NCBI RefSeq assembly: GCF_004331645.1
Contig: NZ_SJSK01000002.1
Span: 992,001 to 1,056,000 of the forward strand
Direction: 5' to 3'
Length of the DNA stretch: 64,000 nucleotides
From: Pedobacter frigiditerrae
GTDB lineage: Bacteria > Bacteroidota > Bacteroidia > Sphingobacteriales > Sphingobacteriaceae
Below, one piece after another: positions 53,348-62,866 of the stretch. Under the pieces are notes generated by a model. It did not search any database. It saw nothing but the letters and a program-made list of their open reading frames with translations, and was not told the origin of the DNA. The position numbers were made by a program, and so were the translations under genes. Within the stretch, counting starts at the first letter, position 1. Each line of letters opens with the position of its first letter.

Positions 53348-54175
53348 ATGATTACGATAGAAAAACACAGCATTAAGGGAAGTAGTAACCTGTCAATTTT
53401 AATGGATATTACTTTTAATGAAACTAAAAAAAATGCACCTATAATAATTTTTGTTCACGGTTTTAAGGGTTTTAAAGATTGGGGAGCTCATCATTTAACT
53501 GCTCGTTATTTTGCTCAAAATGGTTATCGTTATTTAAAATTTAATTTATCGCATAGCGGAGTAACTTTAGAAAAACCTAATGATGTGAGTGACATGGAAA
53601 CATTTGCAGCAAACACTTTTTCTAAGGAAATGCTTGATGTTGATTTAGTGATTAATTATGCCGTAGAGAATTTAGGCGTAAAAGAAGTTTTTCTAATTGG
53701 CCATAGTCGTGGTGGCGGATTGAGCATTTTGCAAGCAGCCAACAACCCACACATTAAAGGTTTAATAACATGGAGCTCTATCGCAGATTTTAGTAGTCTA
53801 TGGAAAAGAGAACAGGAAACGGAATGGAAAAAAGAAGGTAAAATCCATGTCATAAATGCTCGAACCAAAGAGAAAATGCCTTTAAACGTGACTTTACTTG
53901 AAGACTTTAAAGCCAATAAAGAAAAACTAGACATTTTAGCCGCTGCAAAACAAATTACCATTCCTTGGTTAATTGTGCAGGGCGATGATGATGTAAATGT
54001 ACCTTTTGAAACTGCTCAGCAATTAGCCAATGTAAATTCAAATAGTAGGTTGGTAAAAATTGAAGGAGCCAATCATGTTTATGGAGCTTCCCATCCTTAT
54101 GATAAAGAAACTTTGCCAGCTCAACTTTTTCAGGTTTGTGAAAAGAGTTTGATATTTTTGAATAGCTTGATTTAA
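53348..54175 (+). CDS. Alpha/beta hydrolase
   Basis: A 275-residue cytoplasmic hydrolase of the dienelactone/prolyl-oligopeptidase-like type. The oxyanion region is VHGFKGFKDWG near 36, the nucleophile Ser120 in the elbow GHSRGGG, an Asp in VQGDDDVNVPF near 214 and a His in EGANHVYGASHPY near 241. It has no signal peptide. The substrate cannot be predicted. It is a single gene between divergent hemA and a convergent kinase gene. Confidence 0.9.
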   Translation: MITIEKHSIKGSSNLSILMDITFNETKKNAPIIIFVHGFKGFKDWGAHHLTARYFAQNGYRYLKFNLSHSGVTLEKPNDVSDMETFAANTFSKEMLDVDLVINYAVENLGVKEVFLIGHSRGGGLSILQAANNPHIKGLITWSSIADFSSLWKREQETEWKKEGKIHVINARTKEKMPLNVTLLEDFKANKEKLDILAAAKQITIPWLIVQGDDDVNVPFETAQQLANVNSNSRLVKIEGANHVYGASHPYDKETLPAQLFQVCEKSLIFLNSLI

Positions 54176-54197
54176 ATCTTATTATCACAAAACAGCT

Positions 54198-55586
54198 CTA
54201 AGAAAATTTAGGTAACGACATAGTAAATTTACTTCCTACTCCCAGAATGGAATCTAAAACAATGGTGCCACCTAGTTTTTCAACAGATTGTTTAATGATG
54301 TAAAGACCTAAACCAGTACCTCTTTTACGAGAGTCAAGAATATAAAACATATCAAAAACCTTTTGATGGAATTCTTCAGAAATACCAATACCATTATCTT
54401 CTACTTTAATCACTAAATTAGTGTCATCGCTTTTTACCTTTACCTTAATAAACTGATATTCTTTTGTAGGGTCGCTATATTTAAAAGCATTAGAGATTAG
54501 ATTATTAATAATAATCTTGATAAAAACAATATCGCTATTAATCTCCTCAAGGCCCTTTGCTATTTCTATTTCTGTTCTAATTTCTTTGTTATCTGCATTA
54601 TGCTTATTTAATGAAAATGCATCTTCTACCACAACTTTTAAATTCATTTTTTTAGGTTGTGGAGTTAGGTTTCTGCGTTGCAATAAAGAAATCACATCTT
54701 TAATAAATGCATCCTGTTTGTCCAATAACCTATCCATTAAAAGCATGTTTTCCTTAATAGAGGTTATATCTGTTTCTAGGGATGAAAATTTAACTAAGCC
54801 TTGCAAAGAGGTTAAAGGCGCTCTTAAATCATGAGACAAACTATAAACAAAAGTATCCAGCTCTAAATTTAAATCGAAAACCTTATCGTAACTTTCTTTA
54901 AGTTCTCCCTTAGATTTATATAATTTAGCTATCACCAACATCAAATAAGCTGATAAACTTCCAATCATTATAATTGTTACTAATGCATTTACCCAGTTTA
55001 GTAATTTTTCAATTTTTCTGGCCAAATTACTCAGGTTTTTAGAAAAATTTGTTTCTAACTCTGTGAGTTTAGCATTCGATATCGCTATTTTTAAAGAAAG
55101 CTGTTCTTTAAGCTGTATGTCAGTACTGTGTTTAAATCGTTCTGCATCTCTATTTATATCAATTAAGACAATCTCAGATTTTGCCCATAAATCAACCGCT
55201 TCTTTAAATTCTTTTACGTTTTTAAAGTTTTTAAACATCCATATAATATTATCTATATCTGATGGGTGAACTTTTCCATTAATAAAGTGATTAAAAGGTA
55301 TTGAATCTGGCTCATTATTAACCATTGCATGGCGGGCTAGATTATCACTCATTGGCACTTTTAATGATTCCTTATACCTGTTCCAATAAGATATGTCTTG
55401 CGTATTTAAGTAATAGCTTAAATTTAGAAGCGCATCTTTTTGACCTTTAGAATACGCTGACTCGCCATTAATATAAGACCTGACACCTGATTTAATTCTA
55501 GATGAATAAATGTTAAACAAAATAAGAATTAAGGAGGTTAGAGATACCAAAAATACTACTAGCCTACTTTGCGCTTTAAAAGTCAT
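54198..55586 (-). CDS. Orphan sensor histidine kinase
   Basis: A 462-residue membrane kinase. Helix 1 is at about 9-26, then a periplasmic domain of about 170 residues, mostly alpha-helical (a four-helix-like sensor), and helix 2 at about 200-221. A coiled linker follows, then the H-box with H252 in YSLSHDLRAPLTSLQGLVK, the N-box NNLISNAFKYSDP, G1 VEDNGIGIS and G2 RGTGLGLYIIK. No response regulator is next to it, so its partner is unknown. The HDLRAPL H-box is typical of Bacteroidota hybrid-like kinases. Confidence 0.92.
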   Translation of the reverse strand: MTFKAQSRLVVFLVSLTSLILILFNIYSSRIKSGVRSYINGESAYSKGQKDALLNLSYYLNTQDISYWNRYKESLKVPMSDNLARHAMVNNEPDSIPFNHFINGKVHPSDIDNIIWMFKNFKNVKEFKEAVDLWAKSEIVLIDINRDAERFKHSTDIQLKEQLSLKIAISNAKLTELETNFSKNLSNLARKIEKLLNWVNALVTIIMIGSLSAYLMLVIAKLYKSKGELKESYDKVFDLNLELDTFVYSLSHDLRAPLTSLQGLVKFSSLETDITSIKENMLLMDRLLDKQDAFIKDVISLLQRRNLTPQPKKMNLKVVVEDAFSLNKHNADNKEIRTEIEIAKGLEEINSDIVFIKIIINNLISNAFKYSDPTKEYQFIKVKVKSDDTNLVIKVEDNGIGISEEFHQKVFDMFYILDSRKRGTGLGLYIIKQSVEKLGGTIVLDSILGVGSKFTMSLPKFS

Positions 55587-55751
55587 TCGTAAAATTTATT
55601 GAAACTAATCAATTTCTTATAATTTTTATCAACGCTAACTACTTTTAATTAAAAAGGTTAAGTAAAAATGATGAAGATTAAGCAATTCATATTTTATTTC
55701 ATTTAAAATTTTAAAACAAACCAATTTCTCCATAAGAAATTCAAAAATGAA

Positions 55752-55759
55752 TACCTTTG
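55752..55759 (+). promoter_or_regulatory. Putative -7 element of the cupin gene
   Basis: TACCTTTG matches TAnnTTTG and lies 19 bp before ATG 55778. An AATTTCT/AGAAATT inverted repeat lies just upstream (about 55724-55742) and may be an operator. Confidence 0.45.
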
Positions 55760-55777
55760 TTTTTTATATATAAGATC

Positions 55778-56110
55778 ATGAACGAAAAATTTTTTCGCCA
55801 ATTTACAGATATTGAAGTTAAAGAAATGAGCCCTGGTTTCTTTTCTAAACTTATTCATACAGAAAACAATACCATCAATTTTATTGATATTAAAGCTGGC
55901 AGCGACTCCCCCATCCATAGCCATCCACATCATCAATGTGCTTTTGTTTTAAAAGGACAATTTGAGATGACCGTTGGTGAAGAAACTCAAATTTTAGATA
56001 CAGGTAAGTTTGTTTTAATCCCCGGCAATGTACCACATGGTGGAAGAGCGGTTACCGATTGTACTTTATTAGATATTTTTAGTCCGGGGAGAGAAGATTT
56101 TAAATATTAA
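55778..56110 (+). CDS. Small cupin-domain protein
   Basis: A 110-residue single-domain cupin. The metal site pattern is seen in SPIHSHPHHQCAFVLKGQFEMTVG (His residues and the later Glu) and VLIPGNVPHGGRAV (second-motif His). Such proteins bind metals or small ligands, and many remain unassigned. I chose ATG 55778 (MNEKFFRQFTD), since the open frame further up overlaps the putative -7 element. It is followed by repeat text (CCTGTCGAAGACC, CCCCCTAACCCCCTCC). Confidence 0.87.
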   Translation: MNEKFFRQFTDIEVKEMSPGFFSKLIHTENNTINFIDIKAGSDSPIHSHPHHQCAFVLKGQFEMTVGEETQILDTGKFVLIPGNVPHGGRAVTDCTLLDIFSPGREDFKY

Positions 56111-56243
56111 CATTATCAGTCTGATCCTGTCGAAGACCTTTATTAAAGCAATTCTGGAATAGAGTTCCTACAAAAAGAAACAATAAAACCTCCCCCTAAC
56201 CCCCTCCAAAGGGGCACAACATAATGCCAAGAGAAAAATACAA

Positions 56244-56660
56244 ATGTTTCAAAAAACAATTAGTTTAAAAGCAAGAAGTAGAGGCTTTCATTTGATAACT
56301 GATGAAATCCTTCAAGCTATTCCAGAAATTAAGGATTTGAAAATTGGGATGATGCAGGTTTTTATTTTGCATACCTCTGCTTCATTAACTATTAATGAAA
56401 ATGCCGATCCAACGGTTAGAAAAGATTTTGAAATGTGGTTTAACAAGGCTGTTCCCGAGAACGACCCAGATTACAAGCACGACTATGAAGGTTCAGATGA
56501 CATGCCTGCTCACCTAAAATCTGCATTATTAGATACCTCAGTTTTAATTCCATTAAGAAATGGAAGACCAGCTTTAGGAACTTGGCAAGGTATTTACTTA
56601 TGCGAACACCGCAATTACGGGGGCAACAGAAATGTGGTCATTACAGTTTGGGGAGTTTAG
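56244..56660 (+). CDS. YjbQ family protein
   Basis: A 138-residue protein of the YjbQ (UPF0047) family, for which a weak thiamine-phosphate synthase activity has been reported in some members. The signatures are HTSASLTINENADPTVRKDFEMWF near 47, the middle DYEGSDDMPAHLKSALLDTS near 78, and the C-terminal LGTWQGIYLCEHRNYGGNRNVVITVWG. Conserved His and Asp residues in these blocks form the metal-like site. The biological role is uncertain. Confidence 0.93.
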   Translation: MFQKTISLKARSRGFHLITDEILQAIPEIKDLKIGMMQVFILHTSASLTINENADPTVRKDFEMWFNKAVPENDPDYKHDYEGSDDMPAHLKSALLDTSVLIPLRNGRPALGTWQGIYLCEHRNYGGNRNVVITVWGV

Positions 56661-56754
56661 TTTTGTCATTCAGAATGCACTGAAGAAACTCAAAATCGAA
56701 TCCTTTATAATAGACTCCTCCGAAGTCGGAATGACAAATTTTAATTTAGATTTG

Positions 56755-58752
56755 CTAACTCGCAACTGTTTCCACCCAATTTCCGTCTTCTCTTATAATT
56801 TCGATAAGTTCATCTAGTGCTGATGGTGTATTCACGTTTTTCTTCACCACTTCTTTTCCACGGTATAGTGTAATTTTCCCTGGACCCGTGCCCACATAAC
56901 CATAATCTGCATCTGCCATTTCTCCAGGGCCATTAACAATGCAGCCCATAATGGCAATCTTAATACCTTTTAAGTGGTCGGTTTTTGAACGGATATACTG
57001 CGTGGTTTCCTGTAAATCGAATAAAGTACGGCCGCAACTTGGACAAGAAATATATTCCGTTTTGGAAATACGAGTTCTTGTGGCTTGCAAAATTCCGAAA
57101 CTAGTAGAATTAACTAATGATAATCCAATTGTAGTTGGGGCATCTATCCAAACACCATCGCCAAAACCATCAGTTAACAAGGCACCTAAATCACTTGCTG
57201 CATATAGCATCAACTGATCTGCACCAACATTATTATAACTTCTTTTTATGATTACAGGGACTTGAATGTTTTGCTGTTGCAAAGCGACAAAAAACTCCCT
57301 TTGCTTTTGCATTCCTAGATTTTGTGAGGTTTCTAAGATGATAATAGTGGAGTTATTGAATTGCTGGATTGTTGAATTGTTGAATTGCTCTGCATTAATA
57401 CTCACGAAGTTCAAACCTTCTACCTTCCATCCTTCTACCTCTATATATTCCTTTTCAGTTAGTAACGGGTAACAATTATGCTTGTCTTTTAATTTAAGCC
57501 ACGTTTGGTAATTATAAACCTGTTTTAAATTGCCTGGAAATGAAAAAGAAGGTAATTCATCACCTAAATACACCAAGTCACAAGCTTGGTCAGACAAGTT
57601 GTATTTATCTAATCCAGCACTGTAATTATAACCCAAAGGGCTTAAAAAATAAGGATCTTTTAAGTTTTGTTTCGTTACATCAATCATCACCACTGGGTGA
57701 AAATGCCCACCAATTTGTTGAACTGGGGTTGTGATGCGACGGCTGTATTGGTAAGGTGAATAAGTTGAGTTGTGAATTGTGGGTTGTGGGTTGTGGGTTG
57801 TAACTCCTGACTCTTGACTAAGGTCTGAAGACTTTCTCTCAAATCTATCTGCCAAGGCTCTTGCAACTGGCGCTTCAAATTCTGGGTCTTCGGTTAAAGA
57901 AACACGAATAGTATCCCCTAATCCGTCGGCTAGCAAAGTTCCAATGCCAACTGCAGATTTAATTCGTCCATCTTCCCCATCTCCTGCTTCGGTAACACCT
58001 AAATGCAAAGGATAATTCATCCCTTCCTTAACCATGGTTTCTACCAACAAACGATAAGCTTGCACCATTACTTGTGTGTTACTCGCTTTCATAGAAATGC
58101 ACAAATTGTAATAATTCAAGCTTTCGCACATGCGGATGAATTCCATTGCAGATTCAACCATTCCTCTTGGTGTATCTCCATAATGGCTCATGATTCTATC
58201 TGAAAGAGAACCATGGTTGGTTCCAATTCTCATCGCCGTGCCGTACTCTTTACAGATTTTTATAAGTGGTGTAAACTTTTTATAAATTCTTTCTAACTCT
58301 GCTTGATAGGTATCAGTAGTATATTCTAGATTTTCGAACTTCTTTTTATCAGCATAATTACCAGGATTTACACGAACTTTCTCTACAATTCGAGCCGCAG
58401 ATTCTGCAGCATTTGGAGTAAAATGAATGTCGGCAATTAATGGCACATCGTAACCACGAGCCCTTAATTCTTTTTTGATGTTCTCTAAATTTTCTGCTTC
58501 CTTAATACTTGGTGCAGTAATTCGCACATATTCGCAACCAGATTCTACCATTCTGATAGTTTGCTCAACTGTACCCAGAGTATCCATTGTGTCTGTGGTT
58601 GTCATAGACTGGATACGAATTGGATTTAAACCTCCCATTGGGATATTTCCTATCTTAACTTCGCGGGTTAAAAACCTAGAATATTGGGTTAAACTGTTAC
58701 AATAACCGCCTTCTAGTTGGTTTGGTTTAATTAGTTCTTGCATACATTGCAA
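56755..58752 (-). CDS. ispG: 4-Hydroxy-3-methylbut-2-enyl-diphosphate synthase (large form)
   Basis: A 665-residue iron-sulfur enzyme of the non-mevalonate isoprenoid pathway. The TIM barrel begins REVKIGNIPMGGLNPIRIQSMTTTDTMDT near 30. The cluster cysteines are in YISCPSCGRTLFDL near 570 and the C-terminal MGCIVNGPGEMADADYGYVGTG. The long insert between barrel and cluster domain is normal for Bacteroidota and plants. Within it, two stretches are repeat-derived: SQESGVTTHNPQPTIHNST near 310-330, and NAEQFNNSTIQQFNNST near 450. Alternative start M4 is possible. The enzyme should be essential, so these insertions must be tolerated. Confidence 0.95.
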   Translation of the reverse strand: MQCMQELIKPNQLEGGYCNSLTQYSRFLTREVKIGNIPMGGLNPIRIQSMTTTDTMDTLGTVEQTIRMVESGCEYVRITAPSIKEAENLENIKKELRARGYDVPLIADIHFTPNAAESAARIVEKVRVNPGNYADKKKFENLEYTTDTYQAELERIYKKFTPLIKICKEYGTAMRIGTNHGSLSDRIMSHYGDTPRGMVESAMEFIRMCESLNYYNLCISMKASNTQVMVQAYRLLVETMVKEGMNYPLHLGVTEAGDGEDGRIKSAVGIGTLLADGLGDTIRVSLTEDPEFEAPVARALADRFERKSSDLSQESGVTTHNPQPTIHNSTYSPYQYSRRITTPVQQIGGHFHPVVMIDVTKQNLKDPYFLSPLGYNYSAGLDKYNLSDQACDLVYLGDELPSFSFPGNLKQVYNYQTWLKLKDKHNCYPLLTEKEYIEVEGWKVEGLNFVSINAEQFNNSTIQQFNNSTIIILETSQNLGMQKQREFFVALQQQNIQVPVIIKRSYNNVGADQLMLYAASDLGALLTDGFGDGVWIDAPTTIGLSLVNSTSFGILQATRTRISKTEYISCPSCGRTLFDLQETTQYIRSKTDHLKGIKIAIMGCIVNGPGEMADADYGYVGTGPGKITLYRGKEVVKKNVNTPSALDELIEIIREDGNWVETVAS

Positions 58753-58825
58753 AGATATGCTAAAGGTTTTAAATGTTCCAAACGTTGTAAGGTTGAAATG
58801 TTTGAAGGTTGTAAAGTTTAGTTAA

Positions 58826-59431
58826 CTATATCAACCTTTGTTTAGTTACCAAAGTTTCTGCCATTATATCATGTAAACATTGTTGCTTTTTATTTAGGAA
58901 ACAAAAAAGATACCCCAGACCAAAAGTTGCATTAGAAACAATCTTACCTAGATTTCTACCAATTGAATTTCCTAATGTCAGTCGGCTACCATTTAAATCG
59001 GTAACTTTTATATCCATTATGCGCTTACCAATTGTTGCTTGTTTAATAGAAGCTTCAGCTACGCTAGAATAAACAATTCTTGCAACGGGAACTAAAATCA
59101 GGAAGAATAATGCCGTTCCAATTCTGAACATTTTTTGATCGACAAATATATAAGCTAGAAGAACAATGACAACATAACAAATCATTAGCAAGAAATAATC
59201 TATAACCGAAGCCATTAAACGTTGATCAAAAGAAGCGAAATATTGAGGTGCGGTTTGTTGAAATTTGAAACCCAAAAACTCACGTAGCTCTTCAAATTCA
59301 TGGGCTTCTTTATAATCGTCCATACCAGGTTTACGAATGAAAGTACCTGGTTTTATATTTAGCTTTTGCAGTTCTTGCAAGGCATAAGGACCTTCAGGTT
59401 TTCCATTGATAACGACTGTATATTCTTGCAT
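58826..59431 (-). CDS. RDD family membrane protein with N-terminal GYF-like domain
   Basis: A 201-residue protein. The first 55 residues resemble a GYF_2 domain (VINGKPEGPYALQELQKLNIKPGTFIRKPGMDDYKEA). Then comes the RDD-type membrane domain: FDQRLMASVIDYFLLMICYVVIVLL with the Arg and Asp residues, a second helix near 105-122, and IGKRIMDIKVTDLNGSRLTLGNSIGRNLGKI. RDD proteins are poorly characterised; some affect transport or membrane stress. A TAGCGTAAA/TTTACGCTA hairpin (59475-59516) lies upstream. Confidence 0.87.
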   Translation of the reverse strand: MQEYTVVINGKPEGPYALQELQKLNIKPGTFIRKPGMDDYKEAHEFEELREFLGFKFQQTAPQYFASFDQRLMASVIDYFLLMICYVVIVLLAYIFVDQKMFRIGTALFFLILVPVARIVYSSVAEASIKQATIGKRIMDIKVTDLNGSRLTLGNSIGRNLGKIVSNATFGLGYLFCFLNKKQQCLHDIMAETLVTKQRLI

Positions 59432-59550
59432 TAGATTTGTGAATTGAGATGTTAGGTTTGTGACAATAAACTAATAGCGTAAAAACAAAACTACTAAACA
59501 TTTTGTCTTTACGCTACTTATAGTCTTTCAGCCTTTAAAACTTCGACCTA

Positions 59551-60525
59551 CTAATATCTATCTACTTCGAAGCTACTTAAACCACCATCTAGGTTGATGA
59601 ATATTTTATTGGTCGAGGTTTTGTAATTAGGTGTTTCGTAAACGCCATCACTAAGCTTAGTAAAACCATTAAAATCTTTGGTTGACAAGCCCGTTTTTGT
59701 TTTGATTCTGCAACCTGAACTTTCTGGAATTTTAATTTTCACATCTGCTAATCCAGATTTAACATTTACATCTGCAATTGGCAATAAGCTACCTATTTTA
59801 ATGTCTAACTCGGCTGCACCACCATCAAAATTTAAGGTTCTAACTTTATAATTTGTTAAATCTAAATCCATGCTTCCAGCACCCATATTCAATTGCAGTT
59901 CCCAATTAGGGGCTGTGTTCATGTATAACTTAACATCATTCCCATTTCCAATATTCCATGATTTGTGACGGCCTTTATCTTGCATTTTAAAAGCTACTGT
60001 ATTTACACTATCTGAAGTTGTTTTTGTAATACCAAAATGATTGTTTTTCCCACTAACTTGAGCAGTGAATAAGCTATCTGTTTGTCCTTCTAACTTGAAT
60101 GATGTTCCTCCGCCAGAAAGATTTAAAATAGTTCTTCTAGCTTCATCACCCGCATCGAAAACAGCAGAATAGCTTTCTTTTACATCGCTGTCATTATCGT
60201 TATCTTCATCATCATTGTTGTCATAATGCTCATATCTATCTACTCTATCTCTATGATTTCCCCACCAAAAACGATGTGAAGCTCTTTCTTGTCCTCTGAA
60301 AAATAAAAATCCAAGCGCTATAACCAAAATACCTAGTGACATGATACTTCCAATTTGCGATTCACCTCTGTTAAACAGGATATTAACACCTAGAATAATG
60401 ATAAATACTGGCCAGAAATCCCATACGTTTCCCCAATAAAAATCAATTACGTTAAAATTTTCTAACAATAGTACACCACCTATAAACAATAGTAGCACAC
60501 CCCATATTACTTTGTCAAATTTCAT
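59551..60525 (-). CDS. LiaF-like transmembrane protein (DUF5668 type)
   Basis: A 324-residue protein. The N-terminal 90 residues hold three or four membrane helices with paired Trp residues (FDKVIWGVLLLFIGGVLLLENFNVIDFYW, VWDFWPVFIIILGVNILF), as in the LiaI/LiaF transmembrane region. A highly acidic linker near 120-135 (DNNDDEDNDNDSDVKE) leads to a C-terminal beta-rich domain (LQLNMGAGSMDLDLTNYKVRTLNFDGGAAELDIKIGSL), like the toast-rack domain. With the PspC gene just upstream it resembles an envelope-stress module. Confidence 0.87.
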   Translation of the reverse strand: MKFDKVIWGVLLLFIGGVLLLENFNVIDFYWGNVWDFWPVFIIILGVNILFNRGESQIGSIMSLGILVIALGFLFFRGQERASHRFWWGNHRDRVDRYEHYDNNDDEDNDNDSDVKESYSAVFDAGDEARRTILNLSGGGTSFKLEGQTDSLFTAQVSGKNNHFGITKTTSDSVNTVAFKMQDKGRHKSWNIGNGNDVKLYMNTAPNWELQLNMGAGSMDLDLTNYKVRTLNFDGGAAELDIKIGSLLPIADVNVKSGLADVKIKIPESSGCRIKTKTGLSTKDFNGFTKLSDGVYETPNYKTSTNKIFINLDGGLSSFEVDRY

Positions 60526-60606
60526 ATCTTTTAATATTTAAACTCGGTTTTAGTTTGCATGAAAACTGATTTACCGTTACTAATTAAATCATGCTTGGTT
60601 GGTTAA

Positions 60607-61272
60607 TTAAGGATTTGGTGTTACCGAATCTTTATCTTCTACGATAATAGTTGCGTCTTCAACTGGTTTTTGGTCAGTTGTTTTTTGTGCTTCCTCGGTG
60701 GTTTTCTTAAAATTATCCCACTCTGTTTTTCTTTGGTTTCTAAAGATTAAACTAATACCCACCGCAACGATTGCCAAAGGCCACAATTTGTATATTTTGA
60801 AAATATTAAACCACTCTGGCAGGATCTCAAATTGACGAAGCAAGAAATAAAAACCTACAATTAATAAGATTAAACCACCAATTGTACGACTGGTATCGTC
60901 TTTCTTTTTAAAACTATTTGGATTAGTTGCGTCTGTAAAATCAGGGCCAGCATTTGGCGTATTCCACTTGGTTTGTTCAGTAGTATTTGAAGCATCTCCA
61001 AAAGCATTAGGCGTGCTAAAGGGATTATTGTTTGGTTGGTTCTTCTGAAAGTAATCGTTAAATTTATTAAAACGTGCTACTGGGTCGTTATTAACCGGCA
61101 GTATAATCCACATGATAATATAAACCAACAAACCTGTTCCCGCTAAAAATATGGTTGCCAACACAAAAAGTAATCTTACAATGGTAATATCAACTTGCAT
61201 ATAATCTGCTAAGCCAGATGCAACACCTGCAACTTTTTTGTCGTGTTCATTTCTAAATAATCTCTTTTCCAT
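60607..61272 (-). CDS. PspC domain protein
   Basis: A 221-residue membrane protein. The PspC domain is at the start: RLFRNEHDKKVAGVASGLADYMQVDITIVRLLFVLATIFLAGTGLLVYIIMWIILP. An Asn/Thr/Pro-rich linker follows, then two helices near 130-180 resembling the LiaF-type region, and a charged tail. PspC proteins act in membrane-stress responses. Upstream of it is an SDR gene; the two are 27 bp apart. Confidence 0.92.
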   Translation of the reverse strand: MEKRLFRNEHDKKVAGVASGLADYMQVDITIVRLLFVLATIFLAGTGLLVYIIMWIILPVNNDPVARFNKFNDYFQKNQPNNNPFSTPNAFGDASNTTEQTKWNTPNAGPDFTDATNPNSFKKKDDTSRTIGGLILLIVGFYFLLRQFEILPEWFNIFKIYKLWPLAIVAVGISLIFRNQRKTEWDNFKKTTEEAQKTTDQKPVEDATIIVEDKDSVTPNP

Positions 61273-61299
61273 GATTCATCTCCTCCTTTTATTTGTGTG

Positions 61300-61992
61300 T
61301 TAAAATTTTAAAGGCGTTAGGGTTATTTCATCAACGTTTACACCACTACTTAAATTTAAAATGGAGTATAAAGAATTGGCAATGTCTTCTGGTTGTACAA
61401 ACTTATCAGGATTAATGGTTGTACCTTCCCAAGAAGCTGTTAATGTAGAACCTGGCAAAATTGCCGTAACCTTAACGTTGTAATCTGCTAACTCTTTCCG
61501 CAATACATTATTAAGACTTAGCATCGCTGTTTTTGTTACACTGTAACTACCTGCATTCTCAATTGTTTGCGCACTTGCTATGGAGCAGATATTAAAAATA
61601 TGCCCAGAATGCTGAGAACGCATTATTTTACCAAAATATTTAGAAAAATAATAAGTAGCATTTAGGTTTAATTGTTGTTGAAACTCGAATGAGTAATCAT
61701 CTTCATCTAATATACTTCCTGTTAAAAAAACACCTGCATTATTAACTAAAACATCAATTATATTAAAAGCTGCTTTTGCTTTTTCGAAGAAATTCATTAC
61801 ATCAACCTTGTTGCTACAATCTGCTACAACAGTAACTATTTTTACATCCATTGGTTCTAGTTCTTTTTGCAGGGCAATTAAATCTTTTTCAGTTCTGGCG
61901 CAAACTGCTAAATTATAACCATTAGAAGCCAACTTAACAGCTATAGCTTTTCCAATTCCTTTAGTGGCACCTGTAATTACTGCGTTCTTCAT
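61300..61992 (-). CDS. Short-chain dehydrogenase/reductase
   Basis: A 230-residue classical SDR. The cofactor motif TGATKGIGKAIA is at about residues 7-18, NNAGVFLTGS near 83, the catalytic Ser in CSIASA and the Tyr-x-x-x-Lys in GSYSVTKTAML near 146. I chose ATG 61992; a GTG seven codons upstream is in frame but gives no better fit. The substrate is unknown; 3-oxoacyl reductase-like and sepiapterin reductase-like members share this pattern. Confidence 0.9.
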   Translation of the reverse strand: MKNAVITGATKGIGKAIAVKLASNGYNLAVCARTEKDLIALQKELEPMDVKIVTVVADCSNKVDVMNFFEKAKAAFNIIDVLVNNAGVFLTGSILDEDDYSFEFQQQLNLNATYYFSKYFGKIMRSQHSGHIFNICSIASAQTIENAGSYSVTKTAMLSLNNVLRKELADYNVKVTAILPGSTLTASWEGTTINPDKFVQPEDIANSLYSILNLSSGVNVDEITLTPLKF

Positions 61993-62131
61993 TTGCAAAT
62001 TGTTTTTTGACACAAAAAAGAATATTTATATCCGAAATCGGTAATATTTTTTTACAAATACACAAAGCCAGAACATTTTTTGTTGTTTCTTTGTATATTA
62101 AAGTGTTTACGCATAAGCTAATCTTTATTAA

Positions 62132-62866
62132 ATGAACTTTACCAATTTTGGCAAATATATATTGCTACTTAAGGCAGTATTCAGAAGACCCGAAAAAACT
62201 AAAATATACCTTAAAGCTATTTTTCAACAGATGGATTTTATAGGGGTAGGCTCTTTGGGATTGATCAGCATCATATCTACATTTATTGGAGCAGTAATGA
62301 CTTTACAAATCGCCTTCCAATTGGTAAGTGATTTAATCCCTAAAACCATTATTGGTTCTGTAAACCGCGATTCGAGCATTTTAGAATTAAGCCCTACAAT
62401 TAGTGCTATTGTTTTGGCAGGTAAGATTGGTTCTGCAATCTCATCAGAAATTGGAACAATGAGAGTAACCGAACAAATAGATGCATTAGAAATTATGGGA
62501 ATTAATGCGCCAGGTTATTTAATTTTACCTAAAATATTAGCCGGAATTACAATGGTACCTGTTTTGGTTATTATTTCTATGGTATTGAGTATTGGCGGTG
62601 GTTATTTAGGTGGTACATTATCTGGAGCCGTTTCTGCAGCAGAATATATTCAAGGCATTACTACAGACTTTAATCCATATACCATTACCGTTGCTTTAAC
62701 CAAAGCATTTGTTTTTGGTTTCATTATTACTTCGGTTCCTGCATACGAGGGTTTTTACGTAAAGGGAGGTGCTTTAGAAGTTGCCCAAGCTAGTACAAGA
62801 GCAGTTGTTGTTAGCTGTATAAGTATCTTAGCTTGTGATTACCTTGTAACCCAATTATTATTATGA
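62132..62866 (+). CDS. mlaE: MlaE-type ABC transporter permease
   Basis: A 244-residue inner-membrane permease of the MlaE family, part of systems that move phospholipids between inner and outer membranes. It has about five helices, the coupling-type block ELSPTISAIVLAGKIGSAISSEIGTMRVTEQIDALEIMGINAPGYL near 87, and a C-terminal YEGFYVKGGALEVAQASTRAVV. It overlaps the ATPase gene downstream by 4 bp (ATGA). An MCE-domain gene usually follows but is not seen here, as the next gene is an unrelated methyltransferase. Confidence 0.92.
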   Translation: MNFTNFGKYILLLKAVFRRPEKTKIYLKAIFQQMDFIGVGSLGLISIISTFIGAVMTLQIAFQLVSDLIPKTIIGSVNRDSSILELSPTISAIVLAGKIGSAISSEIGTMRVTEQIDALEIMGINAPGYLILPKILAGITMVPVLVIISMVLSIGGGYLGGTLSGAVSAAEYIQGITTDFNPYTITVALTKAFVFGFIITSVPAYEGFYVKGGALEVAQASTRAVVVSCISILACDYLVTQLLL

